From contig NZ_JALGQE010000004.1 of assembly GCF_022810405.1 (NCBI RefSeq), positions 186,001 to 250,000 of the forward strand: a stretch of DNA of 64,000 nt, in the 5' to 3' direction. Below, in pieces: positions 1 through 8,567 of the stretch. The notes beneath the pieces are model-generated. The model was not told the origin of the DNA. It did no database searches and saw nothing but the letters and a program-made list of their open reading frames with translations. This DNA is from Rhodococcus sp. ARC_M5 (GTDB lineage Bacteria > Actinomycetota > Actinomycetes > Mycobacteriales > Mycobacteriaceae). Made by a program: the position numbers and the translations under genes. Numbering within the stretch: position 1 is the first letter of the stretch; each line of letters opens with the position of its first letter.

Positions 1-171
1 CCGAGCATCAGCGACAAGCTCACGGCCGTCGTTCAACTACTGGCCGCAGTGGCTGTCACAGCGCAGATCCCGAACGTCTCGGCGCCCCTGATTCTTGCGT
101 CGATGACTCTCGCGGGAGTTGTAATTGGCACGAGCGGACGGTCGAAGCCGACTTCTTCACGATCGAAGTGA
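1..171 (+). CDS. CDP-alcohol phosphatidyltransferase, C-terminal fragment
   Basis: Only the last 56 codons are in the window, read in frame 1 to a TGA stop at 169-171. The peptide opens with PSISDKLTAVVQLLA, which resembles the PSxxGKxxTxxQ segment that follows the catalytic motif in CDP-alcohol phosphatidyltransferases (membrane enzymes that join a CDP-activated lipid to an alcohol such as glycerol phosphate or inositol). A hydrophobic stretch and a short basic tail follow. The key catalytic Asp motif lies outside the window, so this rests on the C-terminal pattern alone. It converges with the kinase gene, with only 17 bases between the two stop codons. It is probably a conserved flank of the polysaccharide locus. 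Confidence 0.5.
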   Translation, partial: PSISDKLTAVVQLLAAVAVTAQIPNVSAPLILASMTLAGVVIGTSGRSKPTSSRSK

Positions 172-188
172 GTCCGGCCCTACAACAG

Positions 189-1808
189 CTACTTCCGCAG
201 CCTGGGGTTCTCCGTACCGTTTCGATGCGGAGTCTCCGACCGACGGGGGCGAGGGTAGGAATCGGATTCCTGCGTCGACTCTGCGGTACGTGGACCGGCA
301 GCAGGCGACGCAGAAGCAGACCACGAGGCGGACTGCCGCGACGGCGGAGCATGTACCGGTGCGGGAGCAGGAGGGGACACCGGCGTCAGTGGGGCAGCGG
401 GTGCCTGAGGTGCGGGCGCAGGAACCGGCGGTGTCACCTGTTTGGGCAGGTTGGTATCGGCGGTGTAGTTGTACGAGTAGCTGTACATGTCGCCCTTCTT
501 CGAGGGCGTCAATGCCAACACCACGCCGAGGACGTGCGCACCGATTGTTTCGAGATTACCGATGGCCCTGGACAATTCGTTACTCTTGGTGTGCCCGTAG
601 CGGGTGACCAGGAGCGCACCGTCGGCATGGGTGGTGAGGACGGCCGAGTCTGTGACCGGCAGCAACGGCGCACCATCGACGATCACGTAGTCGAACTTCG
701 AGCGCAGTTCCACCAGCATGACGCGAGACGCTTCCGAACCCAGCAGCTCGGACGGGTTCGGCGGGATCGGACCCGACGCCATGGCCTGCAGACCCTCGTA
801 TTTCGTCGGCTGAAGCACCTCGTCCACTTTCGCCTGACCCGCAAGCACAGTACTCACACCGACCGAACCGATGAGGCCCATGTACTTCGAGACGCGGGGA
901 CGACGCAGGTCACCCTCGACGAGAACGACGTGGTGTCCGGCCTCGGCAAGTGAGATCGCCAAGTTGACCGCGGTGGTCGTCTTTCCCTCGCTCGGAATCG
1001 CGCTGGTGACGACGATGACACGCGGAGGATGATCGACCTCAAGGAACTGCAGGTTGGTGCGGAGCTCACGGAAAGCCTCGGCGCTGGACGATTGCGCAAG
1101 ATCCTGAAAATCGACAGCCGGATGCGTTGTGCGCTCCTTGTCGAACGGAATGGTGCCGACCAAAGCCTTGCCGGAGATCGACTCGATCTCACGACGACTC
1201 TTGATGGTGTTGTCCAGACGATCCCGCAGCACTGCAAGCGCGATACCAAGCATCAGGCCAACGGCGGCACCGAGGGCGAGGTTTCGCTCAGTGTTCGGGC
1301 TGACCGGGTTGGACGACGAGGAGGCTTGCTGAAAGACCTTCACACCGGCCGATGGAGCACCTCCATCTTCAGGTGTTTCCAACTCCCGAACCTGAGCAGT
1401 GAGTTCGTCCGCAGTGGCGTTTGCAATGTCGCGAGCAAGCGCAGGTGAGGAATCAGTGACAGTAAGATTGAACAACACTGTGTCCGGTGTAGACGTGGCA
1501 TTGATCTTCTCCGCCAACTGACTCGCGCTCAAGTTCAGCGGGAGTATCGTCAACACCCGGGCAGCTAGCGCCTCGCTGGTGGCAAGCTCTGAGTACGACG
1601 CTACGAGCTGCTGCGAAGCGAGATTGCCCTGATAGGTCTCGGTCACTGTTGCGCCACCGGTGGTCGAGACAAACATCCTGGCACTCGACTCGTACTGAGG
1701 TGTGACCAACAGCGAAGCGCCCAGTGAGCCGAGGATCGCCACGATCACGGTGACGGCGATGATGATCCACCGCGCCTTCAGGATCTTAAGGTAATCCTGT
1801 ATCTCCAT
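189..1808 (-). CDS. Polysaccharide co-polymerase / BY-family tyrosine autokinase (Wzz-Wzc type)
   Basis: A 539-residue inner-membrane protein that in this family controls chain length and export of capsule or EPS by cyclic tyrosine autophosphorylation. Residues 1-200 form a Wzz domain with membrane segments near 14-35 and 176-195. The cytoplasmic kinase domain has Walker A SAIPSEGKTTTA (Lys276), Walker A' VVLVEGDLRRP (Asp300) and Walker B VIVDGAP (Asp378). A tyrosine cluster, YSYSYNY at 442-448, is the likely autophosphorylation site; a long Pro/Ala-rich tail follows. An AGGAG sits eight bases before the ATG. It lies downstream of the central EPS genes but behind a terminator-like hairpin and has its own leader. 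All catalytic motifs look intact, unlike the paralogue at 21625-23091. Confidence 0.93.
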   Translation of the reverse strand: MEIQDYLKILKARWIIIAVTVIVAILGSLGASLLVTPQYESSARMFVSTTGGATVTETYQGNLASQQLVASYSELATSEALAARVLTILPLNLSASQLAEKINATSTPDTVLFNLTVTDSSPALARDIANATADELTAQVRELETPEDGGAPSAGVKVFQQASSSSNPVSPNTERNLALGAAVGLMLGIALAVLRDRLDNTIKSRREIESISGKALVGTIPFDKERTTHPAVDFQDLAQSSSAEAFRELRTNLQFLEVDHPPRVIVVTSAIPSEGKTTTAVNLAISLAEAGHHVVLVEGDLRRPRVSKYMGLIGSVGVSTVLAGQAKVDEVLQPTKYEGLQAMASGPIPPNPSELLGSEASRVMLVELRSKFDYVIVDGAPLLPVTDSAVLTTHADGALLVTRYGHTKSNELSRAIGNLETIGAHVLGVVLALTPSKKGDMYSYSYNYTADTNLPKQVTPPVPAPAPQAPAAPLTPVSPPAPAPVHAPPSRQSASWSASASPAAGPRTAESTQESDSYPRPRRSETPHRNGTENPRLRK

Positions 1809-2197
1809 GTCTCGAGCTCCTCGTCCGTTTCTTACACCTCACAACGCGACACTGCGTGGCCTAATCGTTACATAAGTCAGGTGGCCACGCACACCTGGCG
1901 AACTTGGGCTGCAAGTCAGCAAGGCCATTGCCCACTAACACCGAACAAAACCATCGAATCACTAAAAAAACACCCACAATGGGGCTCGATGACCAATGCA
2001 GACAACTGGTCTGAGGTAGCCCCATGTGACCGGAACCTGTTCCGGACGCTAGACCGGTGCTCCAACAATAGCTGAAGGAACCAACCAAAAGTCAGCAATT
2101 CCGTTGTCCGGACGATCCCGGAGGAGCACACTGCTGGAAGCTAAGCCAGCTCCGTTCAAGATCTTGACTGCTGACAACCTGATATCCGATGTCACAG
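1809..2197 (-). promoter_or_regulatory. Leader/promoter region of the tyrosine kinase gene
   Basis: This 389-base non-coding stretch separates the kinase start from the stop of the upstream glycosyltransferase. Read on the minus strand it first holds a terminator-like hairpin with a T-run (1964-2025). Closer to the kinase comes a perfect 9-bp inverted repeat, TGCGTGGCC at 1853-1861 and GGCCACGCA at 1883-1891. The 21-base spacer contains CGTTACAT (1866-1873), a word also found upstream of both priming transferases. No convincing open reading frame is seen. Confidence 0.5.
1964..2025 (-). terminator. Rho-independent terminator or attenuator before the kinase gene
   Basis: On the minus strand, ATGGGGCT (2018-2025) pairs with AGCCCCAT (1979-1986). 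Inside it, GACCA/TGGTC (1991-1995 with 2007-2011) forms a second stem. A run of seven T follows within about eight bases (1964-1970). The descending arm CCCCA can also pair with a TGGG just after it, giving a competing short hairpin next to the T-run. This probably ends the operon transcribed from 10085 to 2198, or attenuates read-through into the kinase gene. Confidence 0.55.
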
Positions 2198-3352
2198 TCA
2201 ACTATCAAGCAAGAACCCCTCGAACTTTGCGACCAAGTTCTCAGGCGAGTAGTGCCTCGCTGTTTCGACAGCAGCGGCTCCTAGCCTTGACCGCAACACA
2301 GGATCTTTCACCAAACGCATCATCCCATCGGTCAAAGATTGAACGTCGCGTGGCTCGAAGAATAAGCCGTCTCTGCCGTCAGTAATTGTCTCCAACGGAC
2401 CGCCCTCCCCGGACGCCAGAACTGGAAGCCCCATGGCCATTGCCTGCACGATAACTTGCCCGAAGGGCTCCGGGATAATTGATGTATGGATGACCGCATC
2501 GACCGATTCGAGTGCCGCATAGACGTCGTTGACGTGCCCAGTCAGATGAACATTCGAGGACAACCCCAAATCCGCTATTACGGACTTTAGTCTCTCCAGG
2601 TAGGCGGCATCCTCAAATAACGCACCACCAATCAACGTCAACTTCGCCGGCGTTGTTTTTACCAAGTTCGCGAATGCCTGGATTGCAAATTCCTGCCCCT
2701 TCCATTCAGCAATACGTCCCACCAGGGCAAAATGAACGTGACTACATCCCGACCCAGTAGCCAAATATTTGGGTGTAAGAATAGGGCTGGGGATAATGGC
2801 GGAAGCACGTCCTCTGCGAACCTTCGGCACAGTCTCCATTGTCGATTTCGAGTTGGCCAGAACACCAAACGGAGCTATTCGTAACGTCAGCCGTATGAGC
2901 AAGACACCCAACCTGCTCATGAAATCGGTCGAAACGCGATCGCGGACGTAACAGAAAAATCTAGTTCTTGCCCACAGTCCAGTTCCCGCGACCAGCAGGT
3001 GCCCCTTCATTGAGTTCGAGACGATCACATCAGGACCAAGGCTGCGGAGCTTGACCCTTAGAAGTCGTATGTAAACCAGTGACTTCCAGACCGACGAGAC
3101 TAGCCCGGTGTTGAAAGCGATCTTCGAGCGTGATGCATTTCTTACGTCACCCACAAGTGGAAGAATATGCACCTCTACACCCAAACCCCTGAGACGGGCA
3201 TGAAGAGGACCGTCTTCCCCCAACACCACAATGGGTCGACCACGCGACATGTTCGAAGTAGTATTGAGTAGCGCAATCTCCGCACCGGACATTCTTGCGC
3301 AATGTCCGTAAAAGACAACTATACTCTGACCCTCGTTATGAGAAGGTTCCAT
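2198..3352 (-). CDS. Glycosyltransferase family 4 (GT-B fold)
   Basis: A 384-residue cytoplasmic glycosyltransferase that should add one sugar of the region 1 repeat unit to the lipid-linked chain. The C-terminal nucleotide-sugar half carries LVGRIAEWKGQEFAI and the GT4 donor motif as PEPFGQVIVQAMAMGLPVLAS, where the usual second Glu of the E-x7-E pair is Gln. The N-terminal half has the usual GAEIALLN loop. It overlaps the end of the upstream GT gene by 17 bases, so it is translationally coupled, and it is last in the overlapping EPS operon. Its codons are AT-rich compared with flanking genes. Donor and acceptor cannot be read from sequence. Confidence 0.85.
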   Translation of the reverse strand: MEPSHNEGQSIVVFYGHCARMSGAEIALLNTTSNMSRGRPIVVLGEDGPLHARLRGLGVEVHILPLVGDVRNASRSKIAFNTGLVSSVWKSLVYIRLLRVKLRSLGPDVIVSNSMKGHLLVAGTGLWARTRFFCYVRDRVSTDFMSRLGVLLIRLTLRIAPFGVLANSKSTMETVPKVRRGRASAIIPSPILTPKYLATGSGCSHVHFALVGRIAEWKGQEFAIQAFANLVKTTPAKLTLIGGALFEDAAYLERLKSVIADLGLSSNVHLTGHVNDVYAALESVDAVIHTSIIPEPFGQVIVQAMAMGLPVLASGEGGPLETITDGRDGLFFEPRDVQSLTDGMMRLVKDPVLRSRLGAAAVETARHYSPENLVAKFEGFLLDS

Positions 3353-4499
3353 TAGTTATCACCCTCATCCGCTCCAGAAAGGACTCTTTACTAAATCGCT
3401 CACGTGTGTTTTTCGCTATCGACTCCGAATTCCACTCCATAGACTCGAACTCCTTAATCGCACCCAGCATAGATTCAGGGGTTTGTGAATGAAATAACAA
3501 ACCTGACTGACCATGAACCACGGTGTCGAGCGCACCCCCGGCACCATAAGCGATGACCGGTGTACCACATGCCATGGCTTCCACTGGAACGATTCCGAAG
3601 TCGTCCTCGCTACCAAACAGGAGAGCCGCGGCATTCGCATACAAGAAGGACAGCGATGCTTTCCCCTGCCAACCCAAGAATGTCACATTAGTTGGGGCGT
3701 CCGCGCGCAACATCTTTAAATCTCTACCATCGCCCACAACGTCCAAGTGCAGATCTGGTCGTGCTCGCATGACATCCAGAACGAGACCGAGCCTCTTGTA
3801 GGGCTCAATTACTCTCCCTACCCATAGAAACGACTCGCCACGCGCGTGGTGCGGGATAGGATCTGACAGTTCCGGAAGCTTCAATGGCGGCGGAATCAAT
3901 ACAACATTTGACACGTCGTAATACCGCTCTATTCGCTCCTTGACTGCCCGACTTGTCGCTATAAATACGTCTACATCCTTCGCAAATCTACGATCGAACC
4001 ATCGCAAATACGGACCAAATATCCGAACCGCTAGCCGTTCCGAGAACGCACCCGCACCGGAATACAATTCGCTTCCACTCCAGGCTTGCCGCAAAGGGCT
4101 ATGACAGTAGACGACCTTTGACCCAGTGCATCTTATTCCGTGCGCAAAAGCGTAAGACGATGCAAGAACATTGCCTCGCACATTAGGAAACGCTCGGACG
4201 ATAAAAGGGTATAGGGGGAGAAGATAACGGTACGTATTTCCACTAACAAAACCAACCACCCGGCGAGATTTATTTCGAGACCCAGAAATCTGCTCCAGGA
4301 CTTTTCTGCTGCCGCCAACCGTTACAACTGGCGCACCCGGCAGCAAATCCCGCGACAGTACCGAAGTCACAAGTTCTGCGCCGCCAAAAGCGAAAGCAAA
4401 ATCGTGTGTGACTGTCCATTCATTCGTTGAGCTATCCACGAGCGATACCTCTCCCGCTTTGTTATTTAAACGGTGGCCCGAACTGTTGCCTGAAATCAT
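3336..4499 (-). CDS. Glycosyltransferase family 4 (GT-B fold)
   Basis: A 387-residue glycosyltransferase with the N-terminal [13 protein letters not shown] loop, [20 protein letters not shown] at the start of the donor domain and a complete GT4 E-x7-E motif ([20 protein letters not shown]). This architecture resembles WbaZ-type mannosyl- or rhamnosyltransferases, but the sugar is not determinable here. The ATG overlaps the stop of the acetyltransferase gene in an ATGA junction, which indicates coupling. It is AT-rich like its neighbours. It probably acts on the inner face of the membrane during assembly of the region 1 repeat unit. Confidence 0.87.
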   Translation of the reverse strand: MISGNSSGHRLNNKAGEVSLVDSSTNEWTVTHDFAFAFGGAELVTSVLSRDLLPGAPVVTVGGSRKVLEQISGSRNKSRRVVGFVSGNTYRYLLPLYPFIVRAFPNVRGNVLASSYAFAHGIRCTGSKVVYCHSPLRQAWSGSELYSGAGAFSERLAVRIFGPYLRWFDRRFAKDVDVFIATSRAVKERIERYYDVSNVVLIPPPLKLPELSDPIPHHARGESFLWVGRVIEPYKRLGLVLDVMRARPDLHLDVVGDGRDLKMLRADAPTNVTFLGWQGKASLSFLYANAAALLFGSEDDFGIVPVEAMACGTPVIAYGAGGALDTVVHGQSGLLFHSQTPESMLGAIKEFESMEWNSESIAKNTRERFSKESFLERMRVITNGTFS

Positions 4500-5086
4500 T
4501 TGTCAAACTCTTTCAAAAAGCGATGCACATCGTCACTCGATATGATGTCCACGTTATCGGTGATCTTGTCAATTGACCATTCCCACCACCGAATTCGGCT
4601 AATGGCATCGGAGGTCTCTTGGTCAAATCTTTTCCGCACTTCACGTGCGGGATTGCCTACAGCGATTGTGAATGGAGGTACGTCACGAGACACCACCGAT
4701 CCCGCTCCAATAACGGCGCCATCGCCGATAGCTACCCCGCTCAAAATTGTAACCCCCGCTCCGATCCAGACGTCAGAACCGACAACGATATCTCCGCGGG
4801 ATTTAGGATGGCTATCACTACCTGCCCCTGGCAGGTTAAATTTTATCCTAAACGGAAAGGTCGTAACTTCATCTGTTGGGTGCCCTCCACCAAGTACAAA
4901 TGTTACGCCCTCACCAATAGAACAATACGATCCAATAGTCAGCTTTGTCGGGTCGTATTTAAAGTCGAGAATACGTGGCGTTCCATATGTCCCGACGCCT
5001 ACCGATGCGACTCCTGCACGCTGCAATCTCCGCAAGTCCGACCGGTGTTCTCGCAATTTGGTTCGCAAGCCCCTCAGCTTTATCAA
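4496..5086 (-). CDS. Hexapeptide-repeat O-acetyltransferase (CatB-like)
   Basis: A 196-residue left-handed beta-helix acyltransferase. Successive hexapeptide units are visible from about residue 45 to 150 (for example [49 protein letters not shown]). The His in [10 protein letters not shown] corresponds to the catalytic His of the CatB/VAT group, which uses acetyl-CoA. Within an EPS operon it most likely O-acetylates a sugar of the repeat unit; that role is inferred from context. Both ends overlap neighbours by four bases (ATGA junctions), placing it firmly in the operon. Sequence composition is AT-rich relative to the flanks. Confidence 0.88.
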   Translation of the reverse strand: MIKLRGLRTKLREHRSDLRRLQRAGVASVGVGTYGTPRILDFKYDPTKLTIGSYCSIGEGVTFVLGGGHPTDEVTTFPFRIKFNLPGAGSDSHPKSRGDIVVGSDVWIGAGVTILSGVAIGDGAVIGAGSVVSRDVPPFTIAVGNPAREVRKRFDQETSDAISRIRWWEWSIDKITDNVDIISSDDVHRFLKEFDK

Positions 5087-6360
5087 ATCGACCGTGTCCT
5101 TTCAAGAAATTCCTGTGAGCGTGCTGGCGCACAGACTTGACCCCAGACCAGAGCCAGCAAGAATGCAGATGCGCACACTGTTCCGACTGAGTAAATGCTG
5201 TCAAAAAAGAATGCAGGTAGAGAGATTACGCCGAAAATGCAGAGCTTGGTACCAGCATCCACCTTGGTTCGAAGTATTAAAGTCAGCACGAAAAGAATAA
5301 GAGCGACACCAAGTATTCCTAGGTCAAAGTACGCTGTTACATAGCTGTTGTCGAAGGTGCGTACGAGGCTGGAATTACTGTAAGTCGCAAAATAGTCTGT
5401 AGATCGCCGAAATCCGCGGCCGGTAACCTCGCAGACTCCTGTGCAAGTGAGACTCGCTTCCGCACGCTGCAGGATGGACAATGTATTCGCTCTAGTCGCG
5501 AAGGAAGCTTCGGATGCCAACTCACTGAAGTCGAAAACCCGTAATTGACTTGCGGTCAATAGTGTACTTGAGAAGTAGGTCAGAGTTAATATGCTTCCCA
5601 CACCTAGCAAGTAGGCAGTCCGAGCGACGGTGGACATTTTCCGGGTCAGAGCTGATGAAATAGTGGCGATGAGACACACTATGGCAGTAGTGATGAAGGC
5701 CGAACGCGTACCGGTGAATAGTGCGGCACCCGTACCAGAGAAGAGAATTAGAAGTATAGCGAATCCTCGAAAACTAGCCCAGTAGTATGCTGCCAGTCCG
5801 CAGCAAAGAGTCACAATGACAAATGCTGATAGCAACGGGTGCCCCATGACCCCAGTTGCTCGAAAGAGTCCGGAGTTTGGGTATTCGACTCGCAAGTCGA
5901 TTCCTGTGGTGACTAGCAGATCGAAACTAAAAAAGAATGATGCCGAAAGTACGAGCATTGATGCCCCGAGAATGGTCCAGACGCACTTTTTAGCCTGCGG
6001 TATTGTCGCAGCGGCAACCCCAACAGCGGCGGATGAAACAAGCAGACTGACAGACACGATCCGGTCAGGAACGAGCAACCCTGTAGTTCCAAAAACCAGA
6101 ACGCCAACGGTAACTATGCCGACGCTAACTTGACTAAGCTGGACTCTCCAAAGTAACAGATAGAACGAACAAATCCCCGAGAGGATTACTGTCAGCGCCA
6201 GTATTTGCCACAATCCGTCTGGTGCTGCCGCATTAAAGGGGAACAGAAGGCATAACGTAAGACCGAAAAGGACCAGAATTTTCGGCGCGCCTATTTTAGC
6301 AGAATAGCTGGACACTTCGCTTCTCGCTGGACTCGGCATAGATACGCGCATATTAGGCAT
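5083..6360 (-). CDS. O-antigen/EPS polymerase (Wzy-like) membrane protein
   Basis: A 425-residue protein with about ten to twelve hydrophobic segments and a large extracytoplasmic loop in the second half (about residues 265-345) that contains [16 protein letters not shown]. This is the layout of Wzy polymerases and O-antigen ligases, which share little sequence. Its place between the flippase and the acetyltransferase in a Wzx/Wzy-type locus supports polymerase. It overlaps the acetyltransferase by four bases and the flippase by eight. Candidate ATG codons at residues 1, 4 and 8 leave the exact start open. Confidence 0.8.
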   Translation of the reverse strand: MPNMRVSMPSPARSEVSSYSAKIGAPKILVLFGLTLCLLFPFNAAAPDGLWQILALTVILSGICSFYLLLWRVQLSQVSVGIVTVGVLVFGTTGLLVPDRIVSVSLLVSSAAVGVAAATIPQAKKCVWTILGASMLVLSASFFFSFDLLVTTGIDLRVEYPNSGLFRATGVMGHPLLSAFVIVTLCCGLAAYYWASFRGFAILLILFSGTGAALFTGTRSAFITTAIVCLIATISSALTRKMSTVARTAYLLGVGSILTLTYFSSTLLTASQLRVFDFSELASEASFATRANTLSILQRAEASLTCTGVCEVTGRGFRRSTDYFATYSNSSLVRTFDNSYVTAYFDLGILGVALILFVLTLILRTKVDAGTKLCIFGVISLPAFFFDSIYSVGTVCASAFLLALVWGQVCAPARSQEFLERTRSI

Positions 6361-7624
6361 GCCAACCGCCCTTAGCTAGGCGTGACGAACCAAATGCACT
6401 GTAAGCGAGCGAGCTTAGAATGATCGCTAGGGTTGAGATAAGGATCAGCGCAATCGAATCCTGAGCGAAAATTCCGTAAGCAAATGCGGCGTAAACTACC
6501 GCAGCCATTGGAAGCAAGTACATCAGTTCGAGAGCAGGGCGTCGAATTGACGCGAGATACATTGTTATTGGAATAGTTAATGCACTTGCGGTCTGTGCAC
6601 ATATAACAACGCAGACTATCAAGACTGCGGTTGAGTCTGTAAGCAAACCAAGTATCCAACTCCCCATCAGGGCACACCCGGCTCCGGCGATGCCTACCGA
6701 TGCGGTAATTACCATAGACTTGATGTAGGTTTTACGCACCGCGAGGGTACTGCTACTGGTTGAATCGCTCATTTCCTTTATTAAGCCGGCCAGCAGCGCC
6801 ACCAAAGCAACTTTAGGTATCGACCCAAGCCGGGTGGCTGCGTCATACACTTGCAAATTTTCTGGCGAGCCGGATAAACCCAGCGCCCATCGATCAAGCT
6901 GCAGTATCGACAAACCAATCGCGGCCACGGCACCTTTTGATTTAGCGAATTGCCAGATGACTCCGTCGATGTTGACAGTCTGATCATCCGGACGGTCCAC
7001 TATTGTCTGCACCCTTGCGATGGCAATTACCATCTGTACGACCCCACTAAGTAGGATCCCCAACCCTAGTGCAATTACTCCTTTACCGAGTCCGAGAAGC
7101 AAAGAAACGACAAGCAGCTGCGTCAACGCGCCTGACAAGTATACCCATGCGCGCAACACATAGCGCGACTTACCAAGTGCAACTCCGGCGATCACAAGCC
7201 CGATACCTCGGCAGACTGTCCCAATGGCAAGAAGGACAAACAGCGTCGCAACGTCCCCGAAACTCGCAGACACGTCCGCATTGCGCGCGTACCATGGCCA
7301 TATCGTAATCGCCAACGCTGACAACAGAATTGGGGTGGCACTAGTAATTGCGCAGAGCTTTAATAGAGCGCGTGGATATGCCTGGCCCTGCGCAGCTAGG
7401 CTAACGGAAAGGGTTCCTGTTCCGAAGTCAAGGACCAAGAATACTGTGATTAGTGTCGAAGCGAGCGCCCAGACTACGTATGTATCAGGATCCAAAAATT
7501 GCAATCCTAAGAGCGGAGTCAAAAGGGAGATCCCCCCTGCGAGAAGGGCAGGTGCCCCACCCTTAAGAAGCCGCATGACTAGCGTAGACCGCTCTCTTGG
7601 TACGCGGCTACTCGATCGGATCAT
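6353..7624 (-). CDS. Polysaccharide flippase (Wzx-like, MOP superfamily)
   Basis: A 423-residue integral membrane protein with about twelve predicted spans. The opening RLLKGGAPALLAGGISLLTPLLG and the regularly paired helices match polysaccharide-synthesis exporters of the MOP superfamily. It would move the undecaprenyl-linked repeat unit across the membrane for the polymerase encoded next to it. It overlaps the GT2 gene by four bases and the polymerase by eight. The gene is AT-rich with rare codons for a high-GC actinobacterium, in keeping with a transferred variable cassette. Confidence 0.85.
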   Translation of the reverse strand: MIRSSSRVPRERSTLVMRLLKGGAPALLAGGISLLTPLLGLQFLDPDTYVVWALASTLITVFLVLDFGTGTLSVSLAAQGQAYPRALLKLCAITSATPILLSALAITIWPWYARNADVSASFGDVATLFVLLAIGTVCRGIGLVIAGVALGKSRYVLRAWVYLSGALTQLLVVSLLLGLGKGVIALGLGILLSGVVQMVIAIARVQTIVDRPDDQTVNIDGVIWQFAKSKGAVAAIGLSILQLDRWALGLSGSPENLQVYDAATRLGSIPKVALVALLAGLIKEMSDSTSSSTLAVRKTYIKSMVITASVGIAGAGCALMGSWILGLLTDSTAVLIVCVVICAQTASALTIPITMYLASIRRPALELMYLLPMAAVVYAAFAYGIFAQDSIALILISTLAIILSSLAYSAFGSSRLAKGGWHA

Positions 7625-8529
7625 GTCTTCTCCCGACCAAAGGAATGACGTATCTCGGCGAGTCTAATCTTGCGAATATCAGAGCTGCGCGACGTTACCA
7701 GGAGATCAAACCCGGCGAGCACAGATCCAAGGAACCCGAACTTGCGGCGTGCAATCTCTAAAGCGGCAGCTGCTTGACCGCGGGTGACGATATGTGGCAC
7801 AGACTTAGCACTCACTCCACCCTCGTGAATTGCGATTGCTTCACGGCAGAGCAAGAGTTCTATATTCATCGCGCGTGCGCGGCGGCACATGTCTCTGTCC
7901 TCGCCGTATAAAAAGAATTTGGGATCGAATGGTCCAAGTCCGTTGGCCACGTCTCTATTCATGATAAGAAACGTCCCAGGAAGCTTCAGCCCTCTGGGAA
8001 TTCGAGCGGAAGATCCGAGTTGAAGTACAAGGCGACTCCAGGCCCGTATCAGGTATCTCGTTGGGGTGAATGTCCAGTCACCGTACGCGTGATGCTCAAT
8101 TTTGCCCGAATGACCAACAACCAGTGGCGAGACAATCGAATGAGTAGGGCCATTTTGCAGGCACGCAATAAGTTCGCGGAGTCCGCGGCCTTCTTCCAAG
8201 TAGCAGTCAGGGTTCGCAATTGCGACTATTTCTGACGATGAATTCTCAAGTGCCAGGCGCACACCAGCACCAAAACCGATGTTTCCGTGGCCCTGCAGTG
8301 TTACGGCACCGTTTCGCTTGTAAGCCGGACCAGAATCGTTTTGTACGACGACGACCTCGATCTCGTTTGTGCATTCTTCGTGGGGCTTCGAGTCTGCAAG
8401 TGATTCGATCAGGCGATCGATACCTTCATGTGGTGAATTGTAGGCGACTACTAACAGTGCGATGCCCAAGATATTCTCATTCCGATAGCACAACAGTTTC
8501 GACGGCTTAGTTTGATTGAACTGCGCCAA
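7621..8529 (-). CDS. Glycosyltransferase family 2 (rhamnosyltransferase-like)
   Basis: A protein of up to 302 residues with the GT-A signature of family 2: LLVVAYNSP at the start, EIVAIANPDCYLEEG (a variant of the DDD/DxD metal site), GTFLIMNRDVANGLGPFDPKFFLYGEDRDMCRRA with the acceptor-binding and ED motifs. This set is typical of WbbL-like rhamnosyl- and related transferases. The longest frame starts with TTG at 8529; an internal TTG at 8469, just before the conserved core, is also possible. It lies 38 bases downstream of the priming transferase and overlaps the flippase by four bases, so it probably adds the second sugar. Confidence 0.85.
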   Translation of the reverse strand: MAQFNQTKPSKLLCYRNENILGIALLVVAYNSPHEGIDRLIESLADSKPHEECTNEIEVVVVQNDSGPAYKRNGAVTLQGHGNIGFGAGVRLALENSSSEIVAIANPDCYLEEGRGLRELIACLQNGPTHSIVSPLVVGHSGKIEHHAYGDWTFTPTRYLIRAWSRLVLQLGSSARIPRGLKLPGTFLIMNRDVANGLGPFDPKFFLYGEDRDMCRRARAMNIELLLCREAIAIHEGGVSAKSVPHIVTRGQAAAALEIARRKFGFLGSVLAGFDLLVTSRSSDIRKIRLAEIRHSFGREKT

Positions 8530-8567
8530 ACGACATGCTGACTGCTTGCAGCTCAGCCTTACGATTT

